DNA of 64,000 bases from Lachnospiraceae bacterium (GTDB taxonomy: Bacteria > Bacillota > Clostridia > Lachnospirales > Lachnospiraceae), in assembly GCA_009780115.1 (NCBI GenBank), contig WRAQ01000006.1, forward strand, positions 1 through 64,000. Direction: 5' to 3'. The position numbers and the translations under genes are program-made. Below are positions 44,269-52,413 of this stretch, one piece after another. Each line of letters starts with the position of its first letter. Position 1 is the stretch's first letter. The notes under the pieces are model-generated. The model did no database searches. It was not told where the DNA came from and worked only from the letters and a program-made list of their open reading frames with translations.

Positions 44269-44402
44269 GTGAGTATTTTTGACTTCATAAGCAGACCGTT
44301 GGAAAACGTCGGCACTAGGTTTCGTGTTTTGAAACCATAGTGACCATTACGTTTTACACCGAGCGAAAGCGTGTCCTGCGGTGAAGTACAAAGAATACTC
44401 AC
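44269..44402 (+). ncRNA. Candidate structured RNA in the dnaK-dnaJ intergenic region
   Basis: A closing stem joins 44269-44277 with 44394-44402 (9 bp). It continues with ACTTCA 44282-44287 / TGAAGT 44382-44387 and GCAG 44291-44294 / CTGC 44376-44379. Inside are a GGAA-tetraloop hairpin (44297-44308), an 11-bp hairpin with one bulge (44313-44323 with 44331-44342) and a GAAA-loop hairpin near 44357-44375. This is a multi-branched fold unlike a plain spacer or terminator. I do not recognise it as a known RNA class. It may regulate dnaJ, or be a small inserted element. Confidence 0.6.
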
Positions 44403-44436
44403 ACGCGGAAAAAATGTGAATAAAAGGAAACCTACC

Positions 44437-45588
44437 ATGGCAGAACAAAAAAGAGACTACTACGAAGTTCTTGGCTTAGATAGAAATGCTGACGATGCCG
44501 CCCTCAAAAAAGCATATCGCAGCCTGGCGAAAAAGTACCATCCCGATATGAATCCCGGTGATGCGAATGCCGAGAAAAAATTTAAAGAAGCATCGGAAGC
44601 ATATGCTATCCTAAGCGACCCTGAGAAAAAGCAAAAATATGACCAGTTCGGCCATGCCGCTTTTGAAAATGGCGGCGGATTCAGTGGATTTGAAAACTTT
44701 GATTTCAGTGATATCTTTGGTGATATCTTCGGAGACTTCTTCGGCGGCGGTTCACGCCGCCGGGCGAATAATGGCCCAATGAAAGGTGCCAACCTCCGTA
44801 CCAGTGTCCGCATCACCTTTGAAGAAGCGGTTTTCGGGATTGAAAAAGATATCGAACTTACCTTAAAAGATGAGTGCAATACCTGCCATGGAAGTGGTGC
44901 CAAACCCGGTACCAGCCCTGAAACATGCTCAAAGTGCGGCGGTAAAGGCCAAGTGGTTTTTAGCCAACAGTCATTTTTCGGCACAGTCCGCAACGTCCAA
45001 ACTTGTCCCGATTGCCGCGGCACCGGCAAGATAGTCAAAGAAAAATGTCTTGATTGCAGCGGCGGCGGATATATCGCTAACCGCAAAACAATTCAAGTAT
45101 CTATCCCCGCCGGAATTGACAACGGCCAAAGTGTCCGGATCCGCGACAAAGGTGAACCCGGGTCTAACGGCGGCCCACGCGGTGATTTACTTGTCGAAGT
45201 TGTGGTTGGCCGCCATCCCCATTTCCAGCGCCAGGAATACAATATTTTCTCAACCGTCGCAATTTCCTATGCTATTGCCGCATTAGGCGGTGAAATAGTC
45301 ATTGATACAGTTGACGGAAAAGTTATTTATGATGTTAAAGCCGGCACCCAAACCGAAACAAAGGTACGCTTGAAAAGCAAAGGTGTGCCTTCGCTTAGAA
45401 ATCGTGATATCCGCGGCGACCACTATGTTACCTTGGTCATCAAAACCCCCGAGAAACTATCGTCCGAAGCTAAAGACCTCTTAAAACGCTTTGATGAAAT
45501 CACTGGCAATAGTTTGAACGCCGCCAAAGATGTTACCGGCGAAAAGAGCGAAACTAAGAATGGCAAAAAGAAAAAACGGTGGTCATAA
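44437..45588 (+). CDS. dnaJ: Chaperone protein DnaJ
   Basis: ATG 44437 has AAAGGAAA before it and opens the J domain ([23 protein letters not shown] in [10 protein letters not shown]). A Gly/Phe-rich region follows, then four zinc motifs ([32 protein letters not shown]) and the C-terminal substrate domains. 383 residues. It stimulates DnaK ATPase and delivers clients. The stop codon lies inside the stem of a bidirectional terminator. Confidence 0.97.
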   Translation: MAEQKRDYYEVLGLDRNADDAALKKAYRSLAKKYHPDMNPGDANAEKKFKEASEAYAILSDPEKKQKYDQFGHAAFENGGGFSGFENFDFSDIFGDIFGDFFGGGSRRRANNGPMKGANLRTSVRITFEEAVFGIEKDIELTLKDECNTCHGSGAKPGTSPETCSKCGGKGQVVFSQQSFFGTVRNVQTCPDCRGTGKIVKEKCLDCSGGGYIANRKTIQVSIPAGIDNGQSVRIRDKGEPGSNGGPRGDLLVEVVVGRHPHFQRQEYNIFSTVAISYAIAALGGEIVIDTVDGKVIYDVKAGTQTETKVRLKSKGVPSLRNRDIRGDHYVTLVIKTPEKLSSEAKDLLKRFDEITGNSLNAAKDVTGEKSETKNGKKKKRWS

Positions 45589-45604
45589 ACTACCGTTTTT
45601 TCTT
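45568..45604. terminator. Bidirectional terminator overlapping dnaJ and the methylase
   Basis: AAGAAAAAACGGT (45568-45580) and its exact complement (45592-45604) form a 13-bp stem with an 11-nt loop. It contains the dnaJ stop and the stop of the convergent methylase gene. Confidence 0.9.
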
Positions 45605-46627
45605 GCGGATAAAAAAAATATACTCTTGTAAAGGTTGGGTTTCCTTCGAAATTTTACTTTTATATTTTCGATATGGTATATCGTAACGTTTGAAACTATC
45701 CCCAATGCAATGCCGTTTAAGGATTGTTTCGATTTGCTTAGGGCTCATTAATCCCTCGCTACTGTAACTCATGATTATGTTAGTGAATTTAGCCTTGGTT
45801 ATCAAATCTTCAAAAACGTCAAAAACTTCCGCTTTTATATTGAAGGCTGATTTGGTATCAGCATAAGGGCGTATCCCTGTTACACCTTTTATGACTGGAT
45901 TGTCATAACGTGATATTGTTTCAAGCAAATGATAATTCGGGGCATATTGCCGGGAGTTATATGGCGGGTCTATATAGAGAATATCGCCTTCAATTTCACG
46001 GACTAACTTATTTGCATCTTTATTATAACTTTGATTATTTCGCCCATTATCAATCACGTTAAGACGTTTCATCGCAAACGCTTTTAAGGCGCGTTTATCC
46101 CATTCCTTGAGATAAGCACCGTAAGTACCCGTAATATTTGACACATTAGCAACTCCCTCTATGAGCGATGCAAGCAAATAATAATACTCTATTTCGTTGA
46201 TAAGCCCTGTTTTTTTCCAAAACTCAATTGTAATGCGGATAAAATCCACCCGTTCAGCATTGTCTTTTGTCATATACATGCGTTCGCAAGTTTCATTAGG
46301 GGCATAATTATCGGCGACAAAAAATAAGCTATCAGCTAATCGATTAACTTCGGTTTCCGCGAGAAATTTAAGCGGGTCGTTTATGCCGTTCCTTTTTAAT
46401 TTTTTAAACGTAGGAGTAATATTATTTTCAATAGTAGCTTTTTGAATAACATAAGAAAAATGCAGAAAGTCATTTGACAAAATCTTATACCTTGGTTTGA
46501 AATAACGTGCCACACAGCCCGTACCGGAAAAAATATCACAAAATACTCGCTCGTCCCCGCTTGTATTTTCATTTATTGCTACATTAATATTTGATAATAA
46601 GTGTATTTTCCCGCCAATATAACGCAT
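45590..46627 (-). CDS. DNA adenine-N6 methyltransferase (D12/FokI-like class)
   Basis: Start taken at MRYIGGKIHLL (46627); an in-frame TTG upstream would add six residues. The SAM-binding motif is FCDIFSGTGCVARYF and the catalytic motif is DPPYNSRQYAPNYHLLETI, the pattern of FokI-type and related D12 class enzymes. 345 residues. No nuclease partner adjoins, so it may be a solitary methylase; target sequence unknown. It is the first gene of the accessory island next to tRNA-Lys. Confidence 0.85.
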   Translation of the reverse strand: MRYIGGKIHLLSNINVAINENTSGDERVFCDIFSGTGCVARYFKPRYKILSNDFLHFSYVIQKATIENNITPTFKKLKRNGINDPLKFLAETEVNRLADSLFFVADNYAPNETCERMYMTKDNAERVDFIRITIEFWKKTGLINEIEYYYLLASLIEGVANVSNITGTYGAYLKEWDKRALKAFAMKRLNVIDNGRNNQSYNKDANKLVREIEGDILYIDPPYNSRQYAPNYHLLETISRYDNPVIKGVTGIRPYADTKSAFNIKAEVFDVFEDLITKAKFTNIIMSYSSEGLMSPKQIETILKRHCIGDSFKRYDIPYRKYKSKISKETQPLQEYIFFIRKKKR

Positions 46628-46781
46628 ATAATGCTCACTTTGCAATGCGTTCTTATATATATTTTATATCTTATTAGGATAAAATAGGACTGTATTGACA
46701 GAAGCATTGAATCTATTCGCTTTAACGTATATAATAAGCCAACAGACCCACGCAAAAAGAAACCGTTGGAGGAAGCCAATA

Positions 46782-47462
46782 ATGAATAAAAATATATTAG
46801 TCGTAGAAGATGATATGCATATTAATGAAATGCTTTGTGAACTGCTTGGGCAAAACAAATACACCACTTATTCTGCTTATTCGGGCACAGAAGCGTTGCT
46901 TTTGTTATCGCAAAATAAGTATGACCTTTTGCTTTTGGATTTAATGCTGCCGGGTAAAACAGGAGAAGATGTCTTAAAAGAAACACGCAACAAGCACGAT
47001 ACCCCTATAATCGTTCTTACCGCCAAGACAGATAAAGAAACCACCGTTAAACTGCTCCAAATGGGTGCAGATGATTATTTATCAAAACCTTTTGATAATA
47101 ACGAATTGCTGGCGAGAATTGCAGTGCAGTTGCGGCGTTCCATTCCTTTGGGTATTGCTGCCGATAAATTAAGTTATAAGGATATAACACTTGATTTGGA
47201 GGGACATGATGCTTATATAAACGGAAATAAACTTGGGTTATCCAAGCGAGAGTTTGAACTGTTGCACTTGATGATGGCACGACCCCAAAAAGTGTTCACA
47301 AAAAACAATTTATATGAGAGCGTTTGGGGCGGTGAATTTTTTGGCGATGACAATACCGTAAACGTGCATATCAGCAGACTTCGCACAAAACTAAGTGCCG
47401 CAAAACCCGGCCAAGACTACATTCAAACTGTATGGGGTGTCGGATTTAAGATGAAGGAATAA
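46782..47462 (+). CDS. OmpR-family response regulator
   Basis: ATG 46782 follows GGAGGAAG. 226 residues: receiver with VEDDMHINE, phosphoacceptor Asp in LLLLDLMLPG and Lys in YLSKPFDN, then a winged helix ending VHISRLRTKLSAAKPGQDYI and the GVGFKMKE end. It heads a block with an ABC transporter and a kinase, an arrangement typical of antimicrobial-peptide sensing and resistance. Confidence 0.9.
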   Translation: MNKNILVVEDDMHINEMLCELLGQNKYTTYSAYSGTEALLLLSQNKYDLLLLDLMLPGKTGEDVLKETRNKHDTPIIVLTAKTDKETTVKLLQMGADDYLSKPFDNNELLARIAVQLRRSIPLGIAADKLSYKDITLDLEGHDAYINGNKLGLSKREFELLHLMMARPQKVFTKNNLYESVWGGEFFGDDNTVNVHISRLRTKLSAAKPGQDYIQTVWGVGFKMKE

Positions 47463-47490
47463 TGGGTTTGGGGCAGTCCCATTAAATTTT

Positions 47491-47531
47491 TAAGTCTTTT
47501 GTAAGACTTTTTTTAGGGTTAAGTAAGACTT
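47491..47531 (+). promoter_or_regulatory. Hairpin and GTAAGACTT repeats before the ABC genes
   Basis: AAGTCTT (47492-47498) pairs with AAGACTT (47503-47509) and is followed by T residues, which could terminate the regulator transcript. GTAAGACTT occurs at 47501-47509 and again at 47523-47531, 22 bp apart, which could be the binding site of the response regulator for inducing the transporter. Confidence 0.5.
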
Positions 47532-47595
47532 CCCCTGTATCATATCCTCATAAACGAAAAACGCCCCGCAAATTTGGGGTGGTAGGAGGAATATT

Positions 47596-48507
47596 ATGAC
47601 TGTGTTAAAAACACAAAATCTTACGAAGCGGTACGGTGGGAAGCCGGCTGTAGATAACGTAAGCATAACCGTCGAAAAAGGCGATATTTTTGGTCTTATC
47701 GGACAAAACGGGGCGGGAAAAACAACATTTATGCGCATTGTAACATCTTTAACCACGCCTGACAGCGGGAAAATTGAACTCTTTGGAGAATCAACGGCCG
47801 CAAAGCTGACCGCAGCAAGAACACGCATGGGAGCAATGATAGAAATGCCCGCATTGTACCGCCATTTAACGGCTGAACAAAATCTTGAATATTGCTGCAT
47901 ACAACGTGGTATAGTCAAGCGGAGCAGGATTCAAGAAGTTTTGAAAATCGTCAATCTTACAGACACGGGTAAAAAGAAATTTAATAACTTCTCCCTCGGC
48001 ATGAAACAACGACTTGGGCTTGCGTTGTCCATGTTAAGCCATCCCGATTTTTTGATTTTAGATGAACCGACAAACGGTCTTGACCCTACGGGAATTATTG
48101 AAATGAGGGATTTGATAAAGCGTTTAAGCAAAGAAGGTATAACAATACTTATTTCAAGCCACTTGTTATCAGAGTTGGCACAAATGGCTAATAAATACGC
48201 AATTATCCACCACGGGAGTTTAATTAAATCACTTACCGAAGAACAATTGCACGAAGAATGTAAACAAGCATTGGCTGTCACGGTAGATGATGTGACTAAA
48301 ACCGCAGTAGTTCTGGAAACAGCGTTGGGAATTAAGGATTACAAACAAGTTTCCAACAACGAAATACGAATATACGGATACTTGAAAGACCCCGCAGAAG
48401 TGACGTTTAAGTTAAGCACCGAAGGGATTAGAGTTGCTTCAATAAAAGAAGTCGGCGATAGCTTGGAGGATTATTACACAAAAATTATAGGAGGTGCAAC
48501 GAAATGA
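47596..48507 (+). CDS. ABC transporter ATP-binding protein, BcrA/lantibiotic-immunity type
   Basis: 303 residues. Walker A is GQNGAGKTT, signature FSLGMKQRLGLA, Walker B FLILDEPTNGLDPTG, switch His in ISSHLLSEL. The C-terminal 80 residues are the extra domain found in BcrA-like and LanF-type pumps. It overlaps the permease gene by four bases. Likely role: expelling membrane-active peptides. Confidence 0.9.
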   Translation: MTVLKTQNLTKRYGGKPAVDNVSITVEKGDIFGLIGQNGAGKTTFMRIVTSLTTPDSGKIELFGESTAAKLTAARTRMGAMIEMPALYRHLTAEQNLEYCCIQRGIVKRSRIQEVLKIVNLTDTGKKKFNNFSLGMKQRLGLALSMLSHPDFLILDEPTNGLDPTGIIEMRDLIKRLSKEGITILISSHLLSELAQMANKYAIIHHGSLIKSLTEEQLHEECKQALAVTVDDVTKTAVVLETALGIKDYKQVSNNEIRIYGYLKDPAEVTFKLSTEGIRVASIKEVGDSLEDYYTKIIGGATK

Positions 48508-49298
48508 TGAATATCATCCGTGCGGATATATACGCAATGATTAGGGGAAAAGGGCTGTACATCACCTTTGGGCTGATTTTCTTGCTCAATATTTTAATGA
48601 TAAACGCGCAGGGAAGCGGCACGGTGGGGATACATTTCTCCGACGGAGCGCTTGGCGTGGAAATGCAGGAGTTAGGGTTTGACGGCATTAGGAGCGTTAT
48701 ACTTTTATATACCAATATGAGCAATATGATGTTCTTCCTACTGCCATTGATTATATTGGTATCTGCTCCCATTTTTACGCATGGCACGGTCAAGAACGAT
48801 ATTTCGTGGGGAATATCAAGAACAAAGCTATACCTTTCAAAATTGTGTACCGCGATAACTTTGTGTATTATTATGGTTTTGTTTTACATGGGTACGGGGA
48901 TGGGTATTGCAACAATATTAAACGGATGGGGTGGCGTTGCGCCGAACGGGTATTGGACTAATTTATTCCAAACCGTGGGTACGCAAACTTTATTATTGAT
49001 GGCGATGACCGCTATTGGAGTTTTCTTTGTATTCACTTTTAAACGGACTTCCATCGTTATGGGTGCTTTCATCGTCTTTTGCTTTGCGCCGGGTTTTGCC
49101 ATAGCGCTTTTGGTGGATGCCGGATTATTCTTCACACAAATGATGGACTTTGATTTAATGCTTGGAATTATGCGGCTTGGATATTTAAGCCAGCTTGAAA
49201 CAAATTCAATTCTTTCCCTTTTAATGGTAGGCGTGTTTTACATTCTGGTTACTACTATTGGCGGGATAACACTATTCAAACGAGCGGAGATAAAATGA
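48504..49298 (+). CDS. ABC-2 type permease
   Basis: 264 residues with six membrane segments: MIRGKGLYITFGLIFLLNIL, MMFFLLPLIILVSAPIFTHG, then four more ending ILVTTIGGITLFKRAEIK. The FTHGTVKNDISWGISRTKLY loop is typical of LanEG/BcrB-like permeases. It partners with the preceding ATPase and overlaps the kinase gene by four bases. Confidence 0.85.
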   Translation: MMNIIRADIYAMIRGKGLYITFGLIFLLNILMINAQGSGTVGIHFSDGALGVEMQELGFDGIRSVILLYTNMSNMMFFLLPLIILVSAPIFTHGTVKNDISWGISRTKLYLSKLCTAITLCIIMVLFYMGTGMGIATILNGWGGVAPNGYWTNLFQTVGTQTLLLMAMTAIGVFFVFTFKRTSIVMGAFIVFCFAPGFAIALLVDAGLFFTQMMDFDLMLGIMRLGYLSQLETNSILSLLMVGVFYILVTTIGGITLFKRAEIK

Positions 49299-50185
49299 TT
49301 ATGTTATGGATAGCCTGTGGTTTATTAACCGCAGGCTTTATCGTTTTATTGTTTAAGTGGATATTGCTTAAAAGGGATATACGGCAGTTGGGTATTAAAC
49401 TGAACGAAATAATTCATACGGACACCAATGCCCGCCTTTCCACTCATACCTTTGACAAGGATATAATTAATCTTGCCGAAGGTATTAACCATATGCTTAC
49501 AAAGCACCGGCAAGGATATTTGGAAGCAAATCGTTTAGAGAATGACTTAAAACGAGCCGTAACGAATATCTCTCATGACTTACGCACCCCTTTGACTTCT
49601 GCAAAAGGATATTTGCAAATGGCTGAAAATAAAGAATTAGACGAAGAAACTTTGTTGCGCTATCTTTCAATAATCCGCGGCAGATTAGACTCTCTTTCAA
49701 TACTCATGGATAGTTTGTTTGCTTTTTCCCGTGCAGTTGAAGGAGATGTGACATTGCAACGGGTGAACATCAGTAATATACTCCGTGATACGCTTGTTGC
49801 CAGTTACGCAGAAATCGAAGGAAAGGGATTTGATGTAGAGAGCGATATTCCCGATTCTACGGTTTATTGCTTTTGTGACGAAGATGCTTTGAAACGTGTG
49901 TTGCAAAACCTTATTTCAAATGCCGTGGTTCATGGTAATAGTAATTTGCGTGTCAGATTATTAGATGGGGTGATAGAAATTGCAAATAAAATTGATGAAC
50001 CCCATAAAATAGATATCCATAATATATTTGAACGCTTTTACACAGCAGATGCATCAAGAACCAATAAACGAACAGGGTTAGGCTTGGCTATAGCAAAAGA
50101 GTTAACCGAAAAAATGGGTGGGTGCATATCAGCAATAAAAGAAGAAAATATGCTTGTGATGCGTGTCCGTTTGCCTATGGCTTAA
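49295..50185 (+). CDS. Sensor histidine kinase, short two-membrane or one-membrane type
   Basis: 296 residues. One N-terminal membrane segment (IACGLLTAGFIVLLFKWILL), HAMP-like linker, phosphoacceptor motif VTNISHDLRTPLTSAKGYL and ATPase with VLQNLISNAVVHG and RTGLGLAIAKELT. With almost no extracellular sensor, it probably reads the state of the partner ABC transporter, as in Bce-like systems. The G1 box is not obvious between N and G2, where NKIDEPHKIDIHNIFERFY stands. Confidence 0.85.
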   Translation: MIMLWIACGLLTAGFIVLLFKWILLKRDIRQLGIKLNEIIHTDTNARLSTHTFDKDIINLAEGINHMLTKHRQGYLEANRLENDLKRAVTNISHDLRTPLTSAKGYLQMAENKELDEETLLRYLSIIRGRLDSLSILMDSLFAFSRAVEGDVTLQRVNISNILRDTLVASYAEIEGKGFDVESDIPDSTVYCFCDEDALKRVLQNLISNAVVHGNSNLRVRLLDGVIEIANKIDEPHKIDIHNIFERFYTADASRTNKRTGLGLAIAKELTEKMGGCISAIKEENMLVMRVRLPMA

Positions 50186-50190
50186 TACAG

Positions 50191-50225
50191 AAAATAAGGT
50201 TTATTTTTGGGGAACCTACTACACC
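50191..50225 (+). repeat. Left copy of an island boundary repeat
   Basis: The 35 bases here (containing ATTTTTGGGGAACCTA) recur with a few changes at 52302-52337, at the end of the recombinase stub. The pair flanks a 2.1 kb block with the toxin-antitoxin-like genes, the HEPN-like gene and the stub. Confidence 0.65.
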
Positions 50226-50301
50226 TGAATCACCTAAAAAATAACACCCACTTCTATTTCTTTCGAGGTGGGTTTAGTGTTACGGTTTGGGTCAATTCAA
50301 A

Positions 50302-50529
50302 TTAAGCCGCTTTATCCGAATAATTAATAACCGCTATTTCAGTTAATGAATTTTTTGTAGCTTTAACAATAGCTTCAAGCCTTCTGATTACTGTACCATT
50401 ATAAACCACCTCACCGCATTGCTCACAAGTTTGGCATGGTACATTCTTAATAATAACCATACACGAACCTAAATCAACAAAATAAGTCGTCAAACCTTCT
50501 TTTAATGTTCCTTTGCAGAAAAAGCACAT
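50302..50529 (-). CDS. YgiT-type zinc-finger antitoxin-like protein
   Basis: Start at MCFFCKG (50529), directly after the stop of the upstream partner. 75 residues with two CxxC motifs (CFFC, then CQTCEQCGEVVY), the YgiT/MqsA N-terminal zinc finger, and a short helical end. Such proteins pair with small toxins; here the partner is a DUF4258 protein one base upstream. The helix-turn-helix of full MqsA is absent. Confidence 0.8.
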   Translation of the reverse strand: MCFFCKGTLKEGLTTYFVDLGSCMVIIKNVPCQTCEQCGEVVYNGTVIRRLEAIVKATKNSLTEIAVINYSDKAA

Positions 50530-50530
50530 A

Positions 50531-50848
50531 TTACTCAACCGCCTTTCTTGTTTTATAATCATTTTCCCATTTTGCAAGTGACGGATAATAAGCAGTTATT
50601 AGATATAGCTCGCCGTCACCCAATCCAGCGACAACATGAATATTATCATGTTCGATAGTTTGCCCAAATATTAATGCGCTGGGGTAAGGATAATCATCTG
50701 GGTAATGCTCAATTATCTCTCCGTTCATTATAGCGTGTATTATATCGTCATATTCTATGCCACGTTTTATTAATCTGTCAGTAAAATGATGAGTAGCCTT
50801 AATTGTTTCATCGCTACATAAAGCTCTTATATCTTCAATGTTCAACAT
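50531..50848 (-). CDS. DUF4258 protein, probable toxin partner
   Basis: 105 residues. HFTDRLIKRGIEYDDIIHAI and the strands ALIFGQTIEHDNIHVVAGLG are characteristic of DUF4258, a RelE-like small fold often encoded before a YgiT zinc-finger protein. A toxin role is inferred from the pairing. Both genes are on the minus strand and coupled. Confidence 0.78.
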   Translation of the reverse strand: MLNIEDIRALCSDETIKATHHFTDRLIKRGIEYDDIIHAIMNGEIIEHYPDDYPYPSALIFGQTIEHDNIHVVAGLGDGELYLITAYYPSLAKWENDYKTRKAVE

Positions 50849-51058
50849 TATTAGTCGTCACCGTCCTTAATTTATTATATCATGCTTCATCTATTTGTCA
50901 AAAAATAATCTTTTAGATTTTGAAATTTTAAATTATGATTTTGCGCGATGAGTTTAGAATTACAGTTTGGACTGATATATGTTAAGATTATATTGTTAGA
51001 GATATTTTGGCATCCCTTGTACTATTTGATGGAGGTGATGAGTTGAACGGAGGTATTA

Positions 51059-51946
51059 GTGAAAAGTAGAGTTGATGAAATAATAAATGATTTAAAAGAA
51101 AAGCTATTGCCATATAAGAAATTAAAAGACAATTTAAAAGATTGGTGCGCACCTCTTGATGAAACGCCAGAAGAAATAAAGCGATCCCAAATTCAATATG
51201 AAGAATTGCTGAAGGCAATTGAACCAACTCTGGAACTTCTAGAGCGCGTAGAAAAAATAATACAAGAACGACCTTCTACTTCTGATTATATTGATAAAGT
51301 TATTGAAGAAAGGCATAAGGTGCTTGATGAATATGGCTGGTTCTATGCATTTGGCATTTCCGACCAATTATCTAATGAAATATATAAAAATCATAATATA
51401 TTAGGTCAAGGTGGCGTAGATACAATGGTTATTAATTTTTTTAAAGATAATAATTATGCAGAGTTAAAAAAAATAATTACTAAATATAAAAACTCTTTGT
51501 ATTTTGAATCAAGAGCGCACATTTTTGATGAAGCTTTTATAAACCATAAAGAGGAACGCTTTTATTCGTCTGTAACATTGCTTAGTGTGCATACAGAAGG
51601 TATTATAAAAGACTATATTAGGAAAAAAGTGACTGCGCGTTATAGGCTTGATAGATGTATAAATGATTTAGACACATTGCTTGTTAATAAAGCTGCATAT
51701 TTCCCAAATGTTGAAAGAAAAATACTTTTTGAGTTTCTTGTCGATGTTTTTGATTCGGATTTTTCGCCCACTGACCCAGATTTCCAACGTGACTTAAAAG
51801 AGCCAAGTCATAATTTGTCAAGACATAAAATTGCTCATGGTAACGTTTTTAAAGGGCTATCGGAAGTTGACTCGTTAAAGTGTTTCTTATATTTAAATGC
51901 AATACGTATCTTGCTTTTTGAGTTAAGCCAAGATAGTAACGAATAG
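51059..51946 (+). CDS. HEPN-like protein
   Basis: GTG 51059 with CGGAGG at 51048-51053. 295 residues: a coiled-coil N-terminal part (DEIINDLKEKLLPYKKLKDN, then LEERVEKII-like helices) and a C-terminal helical domain with FYSSVTLLSVHTEGIIKDYI and SRHKIAHGNVFKG. RHKIAH fits the R-x4-H signature of HEPN ribonucleases. Such proteins are common in phage defence and toxin systems. It lies in the accessory island. Function not shown. Confidence 0.6.
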   Translation: MKSRVDEIINDLKEKLLPYKKLKDNLKDWCAPLDETPEEIKRSQIQYEELLKAIEPTLELLERVEKIIQERPSTSDYIDKVIEERHKVLDEYGWFYAFGISDQLSNEIYKNHNILGQGGVDTMVINFFKDNNYAELKKIITKYKNSLYFESRAHIFDEAFINHKEERFYSSVTLLSVHTEGIIKDYIRKKVTARYRLDRCINDLDTLLVNKAAYFPNVERKILFEFLVDVFDSDFSPTDPDFQRDLKEPSHNLSRHKIAHGNVFKGLSEVDSLKCFLYLNAIRILLFELSQDSNE

Positions 51947-52099
51947 GCAATATTGGATTTTATATTGAGATTATGGTCATAAGATATTCATCAACCAAGA
52001 TATCTAGGAATCCGCTGGTGATGAATTAAGATGATGATTAATAAAATCTTATTGGTAATAAATTAAAGTTCGCAAGGTAAAAATAATCGTTGTGAAATC

Positions 52100-52381
52100 G
52101 TGTTCTTCTTAAAAGATTTGCAAAATGCAAGCCATTCAAATATTATGAAGCACAGAAAGACATTAATAAAAGTTCTTGTTGACAGGATATATTTATATGA
52201 CGATGGCAGAATAACAATGCTTTGTTACAATGGCGATACAACAACAGAAATAGATGTGAATCTGATTAAGGAAATAGAAAAGGAAATACCAGAGCAGGCA
52301 AAAAATAAGAGTTATTTTTTGGGGAACCTAATACACTATCAGGGACTCGAACCCTGGACAAATAGATTAAGAGTCTACTGA
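52100..52381 (+). pseudogene. C-terminal stub of a large serine recombinase
   Basis: The frame encodes the usual end of large serine recombinases: KTLIKVLVDRIYLYDDGRIT followed by a short strand and the helix VNLIKEIEKEIPEQ. The catalytic resolvase domain and the zinc region are absent; only the last part, about 75 residues, remains. The final residues (YQGLEPWTNRLRVY) are not recombinase sequence but translation of the tRNA-like repeat. It is a remnant of an integrated element. Confidence 0.75.
52332..52380. repeat. Attachment-site copy: 3' half of tRNA-Lys
   Basis: 49 bases identical, but for one base, to 55140-55188 in the intact tRNA-Lys gene. A partial tRNA copy at the far end of an inserted segment is the hallmark of site-specific integration. 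The segment between the two copies (about 2.8 kb) carries the restriction-modification pair. Confidence 0.88.
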
Positions 52382-52413
52382 TGTGATTGGATAGATTATA
52401 GTGGGGTATTGAT

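Noticed and set aside
46695-46735. TTGACA and TATAAT before the response regulator gene at 46782
   Set aside because: The hexamers are 29 bp apart, too far for one promoter; another -10 with proper spacing was not convincing.
52100-52381. An independent small protein ending YQGLEPWTNRLRVY
   Set aside because: The end is translation of the tRNA copy and the rest is the usual recombinase tail, so it is a remnant.
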